Positions 47,185-54,555 of a stretch of 64,000 nucleotides of DNA are shown in pieces (positions within the stretch are counted from its first letter, which is position 1; each line of letters begins with the position of its first letter). Made by a program: the position numbers and the translations under genes. This stretch comes from Curtobacterium flaccumfaciens pv. betae (GTDB lineage Bacteria > Actinomycetota > Actinomycetes > Actinomycetales > Microbacteriaceae): the NCBI RefSeq assembly GCF_026241855.1, contig NZ_JAPJDC010000001.1, positions 1,674,001 to 1,738,000 on the forward strand, read 5' to 3'. The notes beneath the pieces are model-generated. The model made no database searches, was not told the origin of the DNA, and saw only the letters and a list, made by a program, of their open reading frames with translations.

Positions 47185-48525
47185 CTACGACTCGTCGTCG
47201 TCCGTCGCCGCGGGCCGCTGTGCAGCAGCCACAAAGGCCGACGCGATGATCGACGCGAGTTCCTCGACCTGCCACGGGCGGGCGTCGTGCTCGGCGAGGG
47301 CGGCGCCGACCAGCTCGGTCGACACAGGCGACGGCGGGGCCCACGACACGAGCCGGAGCGTCTCCGGCGTGAGCAGGTTCTCGAGCGGGATGTCGAGCTC
47401 CTCGGCACGCTTCGTGACCGCGGCGCGCGCGGCCTTGTACCGGCGGTCGGCGGCCGGGTTGCGGTCCGCCCAGGCGCGGGGCGGGGGCAGGGTGGCCTCG
47501 CCGGCACCGCGGAGACGGGGGAGGTCCTCGGTGGTGCGGCCTTCCTCGACGGCGGCCCACCAGCGGTCGAGCGCGGAACGGCTGGCGCGGCCCGTGAAGG
47601 TCTTCAGCGCACCGAGTTCGGCGCGGGACTCGGGTGCGGCGGCCGCGGCGGCGATGATCGCCGAGTCGGGGATCGTGCGTCCGGGGGCGATGTCCGCCTG
47701 TCGGGCGTACTCGTCACGGGCGAGCCAGAGCGACCGGGCGATCGCCAGTGCTCGAGCACCACGGAGCGCGTGCATGCCGGACAGCCGACGCCAGGGCTCG
47801 GCACGGGCGGGCTTCGGCGCGCGGTGCAGGACAGCGTCGAACTCCTCCTGGGCGATCCGGGTCTTGCCGGCCTCGTCGAGCTTCTCGGCGAGGGCGTCGC
47901 GGAGGTCGGGCAGCAGCTCGACGTCGAGCGACGCGTAGACGAGCCACGACTGCGGCAGGGGACGGGTCGACCAGTCGGCGGCCGAGTGCGCCTTCGCCAG
48001 GGTGATGCCGAGCAGCTGCTCGACGACGGCGCCGAGGCCGACACGGGGGAACCCGGCGATGCGGGCGCCGAGTTCAGTGTCGAAGATGCGCGTCGGGACG
48101 AGGCCGACCTCCTGCAGGCACGGCAGGTCCTGCGAGGCGGCGTGGAACAGCCACTCCTCGTCGACGATGGCGGCCTGCAGCTCCGAGAAGTCGCCGATCG
48201 GGATCGGGTCGAACAGGAACGCACCGGCACCACGGCGGAACACCTGGATCAGGTACGCGCGCTGCGAGTAGCGGTAGCCGCTGGCGCGCTCGGCGTCGAC
48301 CGCGACGGGGCCGTGGCCGGCGGCGATGGCGGCGACCGCCTCGAGGTAGTCCTCGCGCGTGTCGATCACCTTGACGGCGTCGTGCGATGCCTCGAAGGCG
48401 GGGCTGGCGGCGGCCGGAGCGGCCGAGCCAGCAGCGGCAGCCGGAGCAGTCGAACCGGCAGCCGTGGCTGCGGGCGCAGCCGGGCCGGTCGATCCAGCGG
48501 CGTCCTGGGGAGCGGGGTCGGTCAC
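47185..48525 (-). CDS. Ribonuclease D-like 3'-5' exonuclease with HRDC domain
   Basis: 446 aa. An Ala/Pro-rich N-terminus (about 45 residues) leads into a DEDD exonuclease domain: VAVDAERASGYRYSQRAYLIQVF (Asp, Glu), LFHAASQDLPCLQEVGL (Asp) and LVYASLDVELLPDL (Asp with Tyr, DEDDy type). An HRDC domain follows (WLARDEYARQADIAPGRTIPDSAII) and a C-terminal helical region. RNase D family enzymes trim tRNA and other small RNA 3' ends. The GTG start overlaps the DUF3000 stop by 4 bp, so the two are translationally coupled. No hairpin terminator seen before fadA. Confidence 0.9.
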   Translation of the reverse strand: MTDPAPQDAAGSTGPAAPAATAAGSTAPAAAAGSAAPAAASPAFEASHDAVKVIDTREDYLEAVAAIAAGHGPVAVDAERASGYRYSQRAYLIQVFRRGAGAFLFDPIPIGDFSELQAAIVDEEWLFHAASQDLPCLQEVGLVPTRIFDTELGARIAGFPRVGLGAVVEQLLGITLAKAHSAADWSTRPLPQSWLVYASLDVELLPDLRDALAEKLDEAGKTRIAQEEFDAVLHRAPKPARAEPWRRLSGMHALRGARALAIARSLWLARDEYARQADIAPGRTIPDSAIIAAAAAAPESRAELGALKTFTGRASRSALDRWWAAVEEGRTTEDLPRLRGAGEATLPPPRAWADRNPAADRRYKAARAAVTKRAEELDIPLENLLTPETLRLVSWAPPSPVSTELVGAALAEHDARPWQVEELASIIASAFVAAAQRPAATDDDES

Positions 48526-49103
48526 TTGGCGAGCCTCCTCGGGGCCAGCAGGGTCACGCCGTCCGATGCCGGCGGCAGACCGGCGAGCATGGCGACGATG
48601 TCCTGCCAGGCCCGGACGTGTGCGGTAAGGTCGTCGCCGCGTGGTGTCCACGACGCGCGGAGTTCCAGCTGAGCGCCGTCGCCCTGTGCGGCGAGGTCGC
48701 CGTACCCGCGCGAGATGATCTTGGTGGCCGTGCCAGAGGCGTGGTCGTACGTCGCACCGTGCGACTCGAGCGCGTCGACGAGCCAGCTCCAGGTGACGTC
48801 GGCGACGAACTCGTCGACGCCGATCTCCGGCTCGAGCGGCGCCTGCGCGAACGAGACGACACGGAACGCGCCGCCCCAGCCCTCGGGTTCTTCCGGGTCG
48901 TACAGGGCGATGAACCGTCCGGTGCCCAGGTCCGACTCCACCCCGTGCGCGGTGCCGGACACGTCCGCCGCCAGGGCGATCGAGAACGGTGCGATCCGGG
49001 TCGGCGAGGGGATCTCGGTGACGGTGGTCTCGGTACGGCCGCTGCCGCCGGACACGAACGCGCGGAGCCGCGCGAAGGCGTCGGGCTCTCGGGTTTCGGA
49101 CAC
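48522..49103 (-). CDS. DUF3000 protein
   Basis: 193 aa. DUF3000 core: FARLRAFVSG, IPSPTRIAPFSIALAADVSG, GTGRFIALYDPEEPEGWGGAFRVVSFAQAPLEPEIG, VTWSWLVDAL and LELRASWTPRGDDLTAHVRAWQDIVAMLAGLPP. A conserved actinobacterial partner of the RNase D gene; no known activity. GTG start is placed by a leaderless -10 box shared with the divergent gene. Confidence 0.88.
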   Translation of the reverse strand: MSETREPDAFARLRAFVSGGSGRTETTVTEIPSPTRIAPFSIALAADVSGTAHGVESDLGTGRFIALYDPEEPEGWGGAFRVVSFAQAPLEPEIGVDEFVADVTWSWLVDALESHGATYDHASGTATKIISRGYGDLAAQGDGAQLELRASWTPRGDDLTAHVRAWQDIVAMLAGLPPASDGVTLLAPRRLAK

Positions 49104-49126
49104 ACATGCAGACTAGGCTCCGGGCC
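49104..49126. promoter_or_regulatory. Divergent leaderless promoter pair with overlapping -10 boxes
   Basis: Minus strand: TAGTCT (49115-49110), 6 nt, GTG 49103. Plus strand: TAGGCT (49114-49119), 7 nt, ATG 49127. The two -10 hexamers share the central TA at 49114-49115, and the start codons are only 23 bp apart. Confidence 0.65.
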
Positions 49127-50350
49127 ATGTCCCGATCCGCGCGACCCGCCGAGGACGTCGTCCAGGAGACCGCTCGATCGGCCGGGTTCATCGCACTCGG
49201 CGCCGGTCTGGCAGCTGCCGCGGTGGGGACGGCCGTCATCGGTGGCTTCGTCGCCGCCGTCGCCCGCGCCGTGGTCACCCCCGACCGCAAGCGCAACGAG
49301 CGCGTCCCGATCCACGCCGTCGACCCCGTCCGGAAGACCGTCACGATCGAGCGCACGGCCGACACCGAGCTGCAGGGCCGCTACTCGCTCTGGTTCGGCG
49401 GCGGCACCGGCCACATGCGCGTCGGCGAGGTCCTCGGCACGACCGACACCACCGTCACGCGCCGCATCATCGCGATCGACGCCGGCGACCCGACCGCCGC
49501 ACGTCGCGGTCGCTGGGGCGGCTGGTTCTACCTGACCCCCGGCGAACTCGACGTGCCCGTCGAGGACGTCGACATCCCCACCCCGAACGGCCCGGCTCCC
49601 GCGTGGGTCGTCCGCGCCGACGATCCGGCAGCGCCCTGGGCGGTCCTGGTGCACGGCCGTGGCGTCACGCGTGCCGAGACGATCCGCGCCGTCCCGGTGT
49701 TCCGCGCCGCCGGGTACTCGGTGGTGCTCGCCTCGTGGCGGAACGACGGCGTCGCCCCGCCGAGCGTCGACGGCCGCTACGGCCTCGGCAGCACCGAGTG
49801 GGAGGACGTCGACTCCGTCCTCCGCTGGCTCACCGCGCAGGACGCCCAGAGCGTCGTCCTGATGGGCTGGTCGATGGGCGGCGCCGTCGTGCTGCAGACC
49901 CTGCTCCGCTCGCGCTTCGCCGGCCTGGTCGACGGGGTCGTGCTGGAGTCGCCGGTGGTCGACTGGCACGCGGTGCTGAAGTCGCAGAGCCAGCTCCTGC
50001 GTCTGCCGCGTCCGGTCCGCAAGGTCGCGCAACGCCTGCTCCGCACGCCGGTGCTGCACCGGCTCGCCGGGCTCCAGGCTCCTGTGGACCTGCGCGAGCT
50101 CGACATGGTCACGCGCTCCGACGAGCTCACGGTGCCGATCCTGCTGCTGCACAGCGACGACGACGGGTTCGTGCCGTCCTCGGCCTCGCACGACCTGGCC
50201 CGCGCACGGCCCGATCTGGTCCGGCTCGAGATCCAGACCACGGCCCGGCACACCAAGCTCTGGAACCACGACGCCGACTGGTTCGACGCCCGCATCCTCG
50301 CGTGGCTCACCGAGGTGGTCCAGCGGCGCGGGGCGACCAGCGCGCGGTAG
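49127..50350 (+). CDS. Alpha/beta hydrolase, membrane-anchored
   Basis: 407 aa. An N-terminal helix (about 18-45, ALGAGLAAAAVGTAVIGGFVAAVA) probably anchors it in the membrane. The hydrolase fold has AVLVHGRGVTRAET (oxyanion region), the nucleophile elbow GWSMGG, LLHSDDDGFVP (acid) and ARHTKLWNHD (His). The region between anchor and hydrolase is specific to actinobacterial homologs. Substrate unknown. Leaderless-type promoter. Confidence 0.87.
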   Translation: MSRSARPAEDVVQETARSAGFIALGAGLAAAAVGTAVIGGFVAAVARAVVTPDRKRNERVPIHAVDPVRKTVTIERTADTELQGRYSLWFGGGTGHMRVGEVLGTTDTTVTRRIIAIDAGDPTAARRGRWGGWFYLTPGELDVPVEDVDIPTPNGPAPAWVVRADDPAAPWAVLVHGRGVTRAETIRAVPVFRAAGYSVVLASWRNDGVAPPSVDGRYGLGSTEWEDVDSVLRWLTAQDAQSVVLMGWSMGGAVVLQTLLRSRFAGLVDGVVLESPVVDWHAVLKSQSQLLRLPRPVRKVAQRLLRTPVLHRLAGLQAPVDLRELDMVTRSDELTVPILLLHSDDDGFVPSSASHDLARARPDLVRLEIQTTARHTKLWNHDADWFDARILAWLTEVVQRRGATSAR

Positions 50351-50364
50351 ACGCGACCGAAGGG

Positions 50365-50408
50365 CGGACGGGAGGCGCGGTGTCAGCTGGCACCGCGCCT
50401 CCCGTCCG
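50365..50408. repeat. Family A' palindrome (hydrolase / 50480 gap)
   Basis: Arms CGGACGGGAGGCGCGGTGTCAG and complement, one G-T wobble, meeting at CAGCTG. It probably terminates the hydrolase gene. Confidence 0.85.
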
Positions 50409-50431
50409 TCCTTGCGTCCGTTCGGTCGCAT

Positions 50432-50484
50432 CGTGAGCAGAAATGGTCGGGTCACCGTCCGACACCCGACCATTCCTGCTCACG
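50432..50484. repeat. Long palindrome CGTGAGCAG-AATGGTCGGGT
   Basis: 21-bp arms (50432-50452, 50464-50484) with a single mismatch. The right arm supplies the stop codon of the minus-strand gene at 50480, so the coding end lies inside the repeat. Confidence 0.8.
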
Positions 50485-51013
50485 AAGCGGGTGGTCCGGC
50501 ATTCGTTCCGTTCGTCGTCTGCTGTCGCGGCCCGAACTCCTCGAGACGAGTCGCCGGTCGGCCGAGCTGCGCTGGGCCGTGCGTCCGGTCGAAGGCATCG
50601 CTCATCGTCGTGAGCGGCGGTCGGACCGTCACGGTCCATTCGCCACTGTCGAACGCGTCGATCCGGACGACCAGGTTCGACTCGTCGGTCAGGTCCGAGC
50701 CGGGGAGGTAGCCGAGGAACTCGCCGTCGATGAGCTGCCGCATGCTGTCAGCGATCTCCACCGCCTCGGCATGGCTCAGGATGAGCCCGGGTTCCGCCGC
50801 CGCGTCGACGCGGCGTTCGAGTGGGAGCGCTTGGACCGGCTTGTCAGGGGACGTGACGGCGTACAGGGTCGTGAGGACCCAGACGAGCTCTGGTGAATCG
50901 AGCTCTGATGTTTCGAGCTCTGAGAAGAACTGGACCAGATCGGGCAGCACGATGTGATCAGCGGGGATCGTGTACGTGACCATCTCGAGGTCCTTCGGCA
51001 ACGTCGTGGTCAT
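50480..51013 (-). CDS. Unknown protein, paralog of the 53355 gene; last of the small-gene array
   Basis: 177 aa, no signal peptide or membrane helix. The central part IADSMRQLIDGEFLGYLPG ... NLVVRIDAFDSGEWTVTV resembles TTQQFVDGEFVGFNPS ... AVIRLDMSDGSLWTIII of the gene at 53355, indicating a shared domain. The first 25 residues and the Gly/Asn-rich tail are unique. It is the fifth gene of a run in which every start overlaps the previous stop (here ATGA). An immunity role is inferred only from the RHS toxin context. The tail ends inside a palindrome and may be a recent read-through extension. Confidence 0.65.
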   Translation of the reverse strand: MTTTLPKDLEMVTYTIPADHIVLPDLVQFFSELETSELDSPELVWVLTTLYAVTSPDKPVQALPLERRVDAAAEPGLILSHAEAVEIADSMRQLIDGEFLGYLPGSDLTDESNLVVRIDAFDSGEWTVTVRPPLTTMSDAFDRTHGPAQLGRPATRLEEFGPRQQTTNGTNAGPPAS

Positions 51014-51735
51014 CCGGTCTCCTCTGTTGTCTCGACCTGTGGCGAGAAGCCGCCCACGCTCATGGCAGCGAGGACGTCGGTCCTGCCCGGCGTGAACGCG
51101 ATGATCGCGACTGCGGTGTCAGCCTGCACGGTGGAGAGCCCCGGCTGCTCGTCGCCGAGCGGTGCGAGCACACGGGCGAACTCGTCGAGCCCGCGAACGT
51201 CGGAGCCACTGTCGGCGGCCATCGTGTACTTCGTCAGGAAGGTCCGTGCCGTCGAAAGGGCTCCCTGTTCGAAGATGCGGACCCGGACCTCGGCCGGACA
51301 CTGCGATGCCACCTCGAGCGCCAGTTCCGCCCCCGGGGCGTCTGATGCGCGCAGGCGCCTGCACAGCTCCTGGACGGTGATGTGGACGAGTCCGACGGAG
51401 CGGTCGACCGCCGTGGCAGCCACGAGCGTCCGGTCCGTCGCGCGCAACACGACCGTCACGAGTTCATCGCCGTGCTCGACCTGACAGATCAGGACGAGCT
51501 CGTCTCCGAGGGCTTCGAGTGGGTCGATGAACGGTACGAGGTTCGGCTGCTTTGTCGAATAGCTCCTCCGGATGACCGCTGCGAACGAGCGTGCGGACAC
51601 GTCGGAGACGAGCACTTGCGCGTCCGATCCCACTGCGGCGAGGACCTCGACGACACGATCTGGCAGGTCCACAGTCGTTCCGTTGGTGACCGCTCGGAGA
51701 TGGTGGATCGAGATGGCCGGGGGTGCGTCCGTCAC
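51010..51735 (-). CDS. Unknown protein of the small-gene array
   Basis: 241 aa, soluble. I do not recognise a family. It starts at a GTG overlapping the preceding stop codon (GTGA). Features visible are ISIHHLRAVTNGTTVDLPDRVVEVLAAVG near the N-terminus and a patterned alpha/beta body with [25 protein letters not shown]. Overlap with both neighbours argues for co-translation with the DUF6188-like and 50480 genes. Confidence 0.6.
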   Translation of the reverse strand: MTDAPPAISIHHLRAVTNGTTVDLPDRVVEVLAAVGSDAQVLVSDVSARSFAAVIRRSYSTKQPNLVPFIDPLEALGDELVLICQVEHGDELVTVVLRATDRTLVAATAVDRSVGLVHITVQELCRRLRASDAPGAELALEVASQCPAEVRVRIFEQGALSTARTFLTKYTMAADSGSDVRGLDEFARVLAPLGDEQPGLSTVQADTAVAIIAFTPGRTDVLAAMSVGGFSPQVETTEETG

Positions 51736-52148
51736 CGTCTGATCTCCGCGGACGACGGGCTGTGTCGGTACCGGACCTCGCCGTCGGGCAGAACGTCGAT
51801 GTCCACTCGTGCGCGCCCCGGTTCGCTGTAGTGCCAGGACGGACCTCGGCGGTTCGACCAGCCCTCGAGCAACTCACCCGAGGCGAACCGGATGGCGATC
51901 CGCGCGCCCGTGACTGCACCGTCCGAGACGACCTTGTTGTGCAGGGCAAGGAGGTCGAGCAGGGACGGTTTGTCGCCGGGATCGAGGAACGCGTGCTCTC
52001 CGTCAGAGCCTGTCAGCGCGAAGTCGGTCTCGAACCGGAGCGAAGCACCGCTCGAGAAGCGGATCGTCACGTCTGGTCCGATGCTGATGAGGTCGACGGT
52101 GTCGCCGGCGATGTCCAGCGCGAAGGGCTGGCGCGGAACGCCGCTCAT
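51732..52148 (-). CDS. DUF6188-like protein, copy 2
   Basis: 138 aa. Core ALDIAGDTVDLISIGPDVTIRFSSG, LRFETDFALTG, then VTGARIAIRFASGELLEGW and SWHYSEPG. The order of elements (G-x-x-V-x-x-I ... F-x-x-G-x-L) matches the copy at 52145 and the DUF6188 family, which is often encoded next to RHS or other polymorphic toxins. ATG 52148 overlaps the upstream stop codon. Confidence 0.65.
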   Translation of the reverse strand: MSGVPRQPFALDIAGDTVDLISIGPDVTIRFSSGASLRFETDFALTGSDGEHAFLDPGDKPSLLDLLALHNKVVSDGAVTGARIAIRFASGELLEGWSNRRGPSWHYSEPGRARVDIDVLPDGEVRYRHSPSSAEIRR

Positions 52149-52555
52149 CCTCGATCTCCTTCCGTGCCCGTGCCCGTGCTTCCGGTCGGCGGCTCGGTGC
52201 GGGCCGGGCGACCCTTCGGCCCGGAGACCTGCCAGGACTCGAACTCGGCATCGGGACCGGCGACGAGGGTGTCCCCGCCGTCGAAGATCAGCGTCAGTAC
52301 GCCGTTCTCTGTCGAACTCCGAACGAGCTCGGCACCGAACAGCCGCAGGACCGGGAGCAGTGAGTCCTTGCGGTCGGGATCGACGACCGCGGTGCTTCCG
52401 GACCGGTCGGTGACGGTGCACTCGGATTCGAGCTGGACGCGGTAGCCGTTGCCGAACCCCAGCTCGAGCCGGAAGTCGACGCCGATGAGGTCGAGCGTGC
52501 CCGCGCGCTCGACGGTCATCGCGTCCCCGGTGGGGTCAGCGGTGTCAGCGACCAT
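52145..52555 (-). CDS. DUF6188-like protein, copy 1
   Basis: 136 aa. LDLIGVDFRLELGFGNGYRVQLE, CTVTDRSGSTAVVDPDRKDSL, VLTLIFDGGDTLVAGPDAEFE and SWQVSGPKG. Clear paralog of the next gene (51732) by element order and spacing. Start ATG 52555 lies 11 bp inside the end of the Imm26-like gene. Probable immunity protein by context. Confidence 0.65.
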   Translation of the reverse strand: MVADTADPTGDAMTVERAGTLDLIGVDFRLELGFGNGYRVQLESECTVTDRSGSTAVVDPDRKDSLLPVLRLFGAELVRSSTENGVLTLIFDGGDTLVAGPDAEFESWQVSGPKGRPARTEPPTGSTGTGTEGDRG

Positions 52556-53144
52556 GATCGTTCCCTTGTGCGGATTGCTGTTCAGGAGCTGCCCTCGCTG
52601 AGTCTGCTCGAGCAGATCGAGGTTCTCCGAAGAGTTCCCATGACGTCGGAGTGGGGCGGTAGCGGGGGTCGTCGTACACCGGCCGCCACGGTTCCAAGCC
52701 GTGGTGGGCACGAACCGCTTTCTCCACGACCATCGGGGAGTCGACGGTCAGATGCGGAACACGGCGGGCCTCGTCAGCCGTCGCCCTCCTCATCCTCGAC
52801 CTGTCGAAGTTCGTGACGTGCACCCCGTCGTGGTCCTCCGATCCGTGGCTGAACGCGGGCAGGAACCGGCGTTGGTCGGGAATGCTGTTGCCCACGATCT
52901 GCCACATGCCCGGTCGGAATCGCGCATCGAACGTCATCCGCGCGAGAATGGGAGTCGCTGCCGTCACCTCGCTGAGGTGGAGGCTCTGCACTGAGCTGAC
53001 GGGCGCGACGAGGTCGAAGATGATGACGTAGAGCGCCTTCGTGTACTTGCCGATCACCTGTCCGAGCACCACCTTGCTGTCGTTGAGCGGCACGGCGAAC
53101 ACGTCACCGACCGCAACTGGGTAGATCTGTTGCTGTGAACTCAA
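52545..53144 (-). CDS. Imm26-like immunity protein
   Basis: 199 aa. The N-terminus IYPVAVGDVFAVPLNDSKVVLGQVIGKY followed by LYVIIFDLVAP matches the Imm26 pattern (GDVFAVPL ... G-x-V). Imm26 proteins protect against polymorphic nuclease-type toxins. TTG 53144 is preferred over the in-frame GTG at 53171, because GAAAGGA lies at a normal distance from it. First gene of the overlapping five-gene run ending at 50480. Confidence 0.7.
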   Translation of the reverse strand: MSSQQQIYPVAVGDVFAVPLNDSKVVLGQVIGKYTKALYVIIFDLVAPVSSVQSLHLSEVTAATPILARMTFDARFRPGMWQIVGNSIPDQRRFLPAFSHGSEDHDGVHVTNFDRSRMRRATADEARRVPHLTVDSPMVVEKAVRAHHGLEPWRPVYDDPRYRPTPTSWELFGEPRSARADSARAAPEQQSAQGNDHGR

Positions 53145-53354
53145 CGTGGTCCTTTCAGGCTTTGGTTGCACACGTCACAAGTGCGATCGCGGGGGAGCTT
53201 CGCCCCAACTCCGATGGGCAACTCGACCCTGACGGGTGATGCTGTTCACGGATGGGGAGCCACCCCCGCGTGGACCGGTGGACTCAAGAGAGCACGTTTC
53301 GTTCTCGTGGGCCGGTTGCTCTGTTTCTGCTCAAGGCTCGCGACCGTGCGGTGT
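53145..53354. other. Gap between the two halves of the small-gene array
   Basis: About 210 bp with no credible gene, separating the 53355 gene from the Imm26-like gene. It probably carries a promoter for the five-gene run; I saw no convincing -35/-10 pair or hairpin. Confidence 0.4.
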
Positions 53355-53819
53355 TCACGGTGGCATTTCGGTCGAACGCCCGGTGGTGCGGGTTGTCATC
53401 GCCGGCACTCGCGTTCCCGACCCGAATGCCCGGGCAAATCCGTCCCGAATCTCGACCCGATCTGTGTCGATGATGATCGTCCACAACGAGCCGTCGCTCA
53501 TGTCGAGGCGGATGACTGCTCTGTCGATATCACCGACTTCGGATGGGTTGAATCCGACGAACTCGCCATCGACGAACTGCTGCGTGGTTTCGGTGAGTCG
53601 CATGAACGAGGCATTGTCGAGCACCGGATTGGGCAAGTGGGGCGCGCTCGAGAGCTGCTCCAGTTCGGCAACGTCCAGTCCGGGATCTCTCGACACGTTC
53701 ACGAATATGTCCTCGGCCGTCCATGAAAGCTGCGGCAGATGAAGGGAGGACACGACGTCGGCGAGGTCGAACCATCCGCTATCGCCCTGTTCAGATTCAC
53801 GGGTAAAAAGTCGCAGCAT
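53355..53819 (-). CDS. Unknown protein, paralog of the 50480 gene
   Basis: 154 aa from ATG 53819; an in-frame TTG at 53867, overlapping the preceding stop, would add 16 residues. FDLADVVSSLHLPQLSW, then TTQQFVDGEFVGFNPSEVGD and AVIRLDMSDGSLWTIIIDTD, shared with the gene at 50480. Acidic N-terminus, no membrane segment. Candidate immunity-related protein by position only. Confidence 0.6.
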   Translation of the reverse strand: MLRLFTRESEQGDSGWFDLADVVSSLHLPQLSWTAEDIFVNVSRDPGLDVAELEQLSSAPHLPNPVLDNASFMRLTETTQQFVDGEFVGFNPSEVGDIDRAVIRLDMSDGSLWTIIIDTDRVEIRDGFARAFGSGTRVPAMTTRTTGRSTEMPP

Positions 53820-53867
53820 CGGATCCGATTCAACCTCGCCTTGCCCTCCGGTTGAAGACGCTGGCAA

Positions 53868-54215
53868 TCATTCGTCAAATAGCAGTTGTTGAGCGCTGGG
53901 AATGTTTCTTGGCATCGAATCCGTGAACCACGGAAGCTCTAGACTGTCAATCCTCCCGTTCTTCGTCCAGATAAGAACTTCGCCGACAACTTCAGAAGAT
54001 TCATCTGCATAAGAGGCTTCGATCGGAAGGGGCTGGTCCGGCAAGTTGACGGCGGGTGAGTTGTCAAGGTCTATCTGCCAGATCCGTGGACCAGTCGCTC
54101 GGAATCCTCGAATTGCTTGCGCTTGGTCCTGCAATGGTCCTGATTCAGGTAGGAGTAGGTGATCCAAGCAAGTGCGGATGAGATCGTGCAGACGTGATTC
54201 GTCTTCTGCCTTCAT
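53868..54215 (-). CDS. Probable cognate immunity protein of the RHS toxin
   Basis: 115 aa, starting 13 bp after the RHS stop codon; the position of a cognate immunity gene. Core GFRATGPRIWQIDLDNSP, VVGEVLIWTKNGRIDSLELPWFTD, PSAQQLLFDE. The V-G-E-V-L-x-W-x-x-N-G-R-I-x-S-L-E pattern is typical of small immunity proteins beside actinobacterial polymorphic toxins. Its DNA is visibly A/T-richer than flanking genes: positions 53941-54000 have 28 G/C of 60, against roughly 70% elsewhere. It was probably acquired together with the toxin tip. Confidence 0.7.
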   Translation of the reverse strand: MKAEDESRLHDLIRTCLDHLLLPESGPLQDQAQAIRGFRATGPRIWQIDLDNSPAVNLPDQPLPIEASYADESSEVVGEVLIWTKNGRIDSLELPWFTDSMPRNIPSAQQLLFDE

Positions 54216-54228
54216 GTTGCCCCAATCT

Positions 54229-54555
54229 TCAAGGTGTGTCCCTTGGGATGAACATTGTACCGACACGAGGGGTGTCCTCTACATTGGATCCACGTACGCG
54301 AACAGTTGCGTCGCTTATCGGTACATCTTCAACAAATTTGCCGGGGGGTAGATCTTTTTTGTCGAGGTGATGGGCAACGGCCTCGATGACCGGACGCTTC
54401 CCTCCCATCGAGTCGACGAGCGGATCGAGTCCGTGTTCCTTCTTGTCGAAGATGTGCCCCATCTTGTTCGGATCTTCGAGAACCTTGTCTGCAATTCGCT
54501 GAGCGCGCTCACCGAGTCCTGTCGGAGGTAAAGGAGCGACGTCGGAAAGCCTGTT
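54229..54555 (-). other. Exchangeable toxin tip of the RHS protein (domain)
   Basis: The last ~105 codons. Composition shifts at about 54550, from the high-GC RHS shell to A/T-richer DNA that continues into the immunity gene. Conserved-looking residues are GHIFDKKEHGLD (two His, Asp), DSMGGKRPVIEAVAHHL and VGTMFIP. The H-x-F-x(4)-H arrangement is compatible with an RNase of the barnase/EndoU/colicin-like fold group; this is inference. Confidence 0.55.

Noticed and set aside
54229..54300. Frameshift or truncation at the RHS C-terminus
   Set aside because: The tip is short, but the frame ends cleanly 13 bp before the immunity start, and the tip length is normal for polymorphic toxins.
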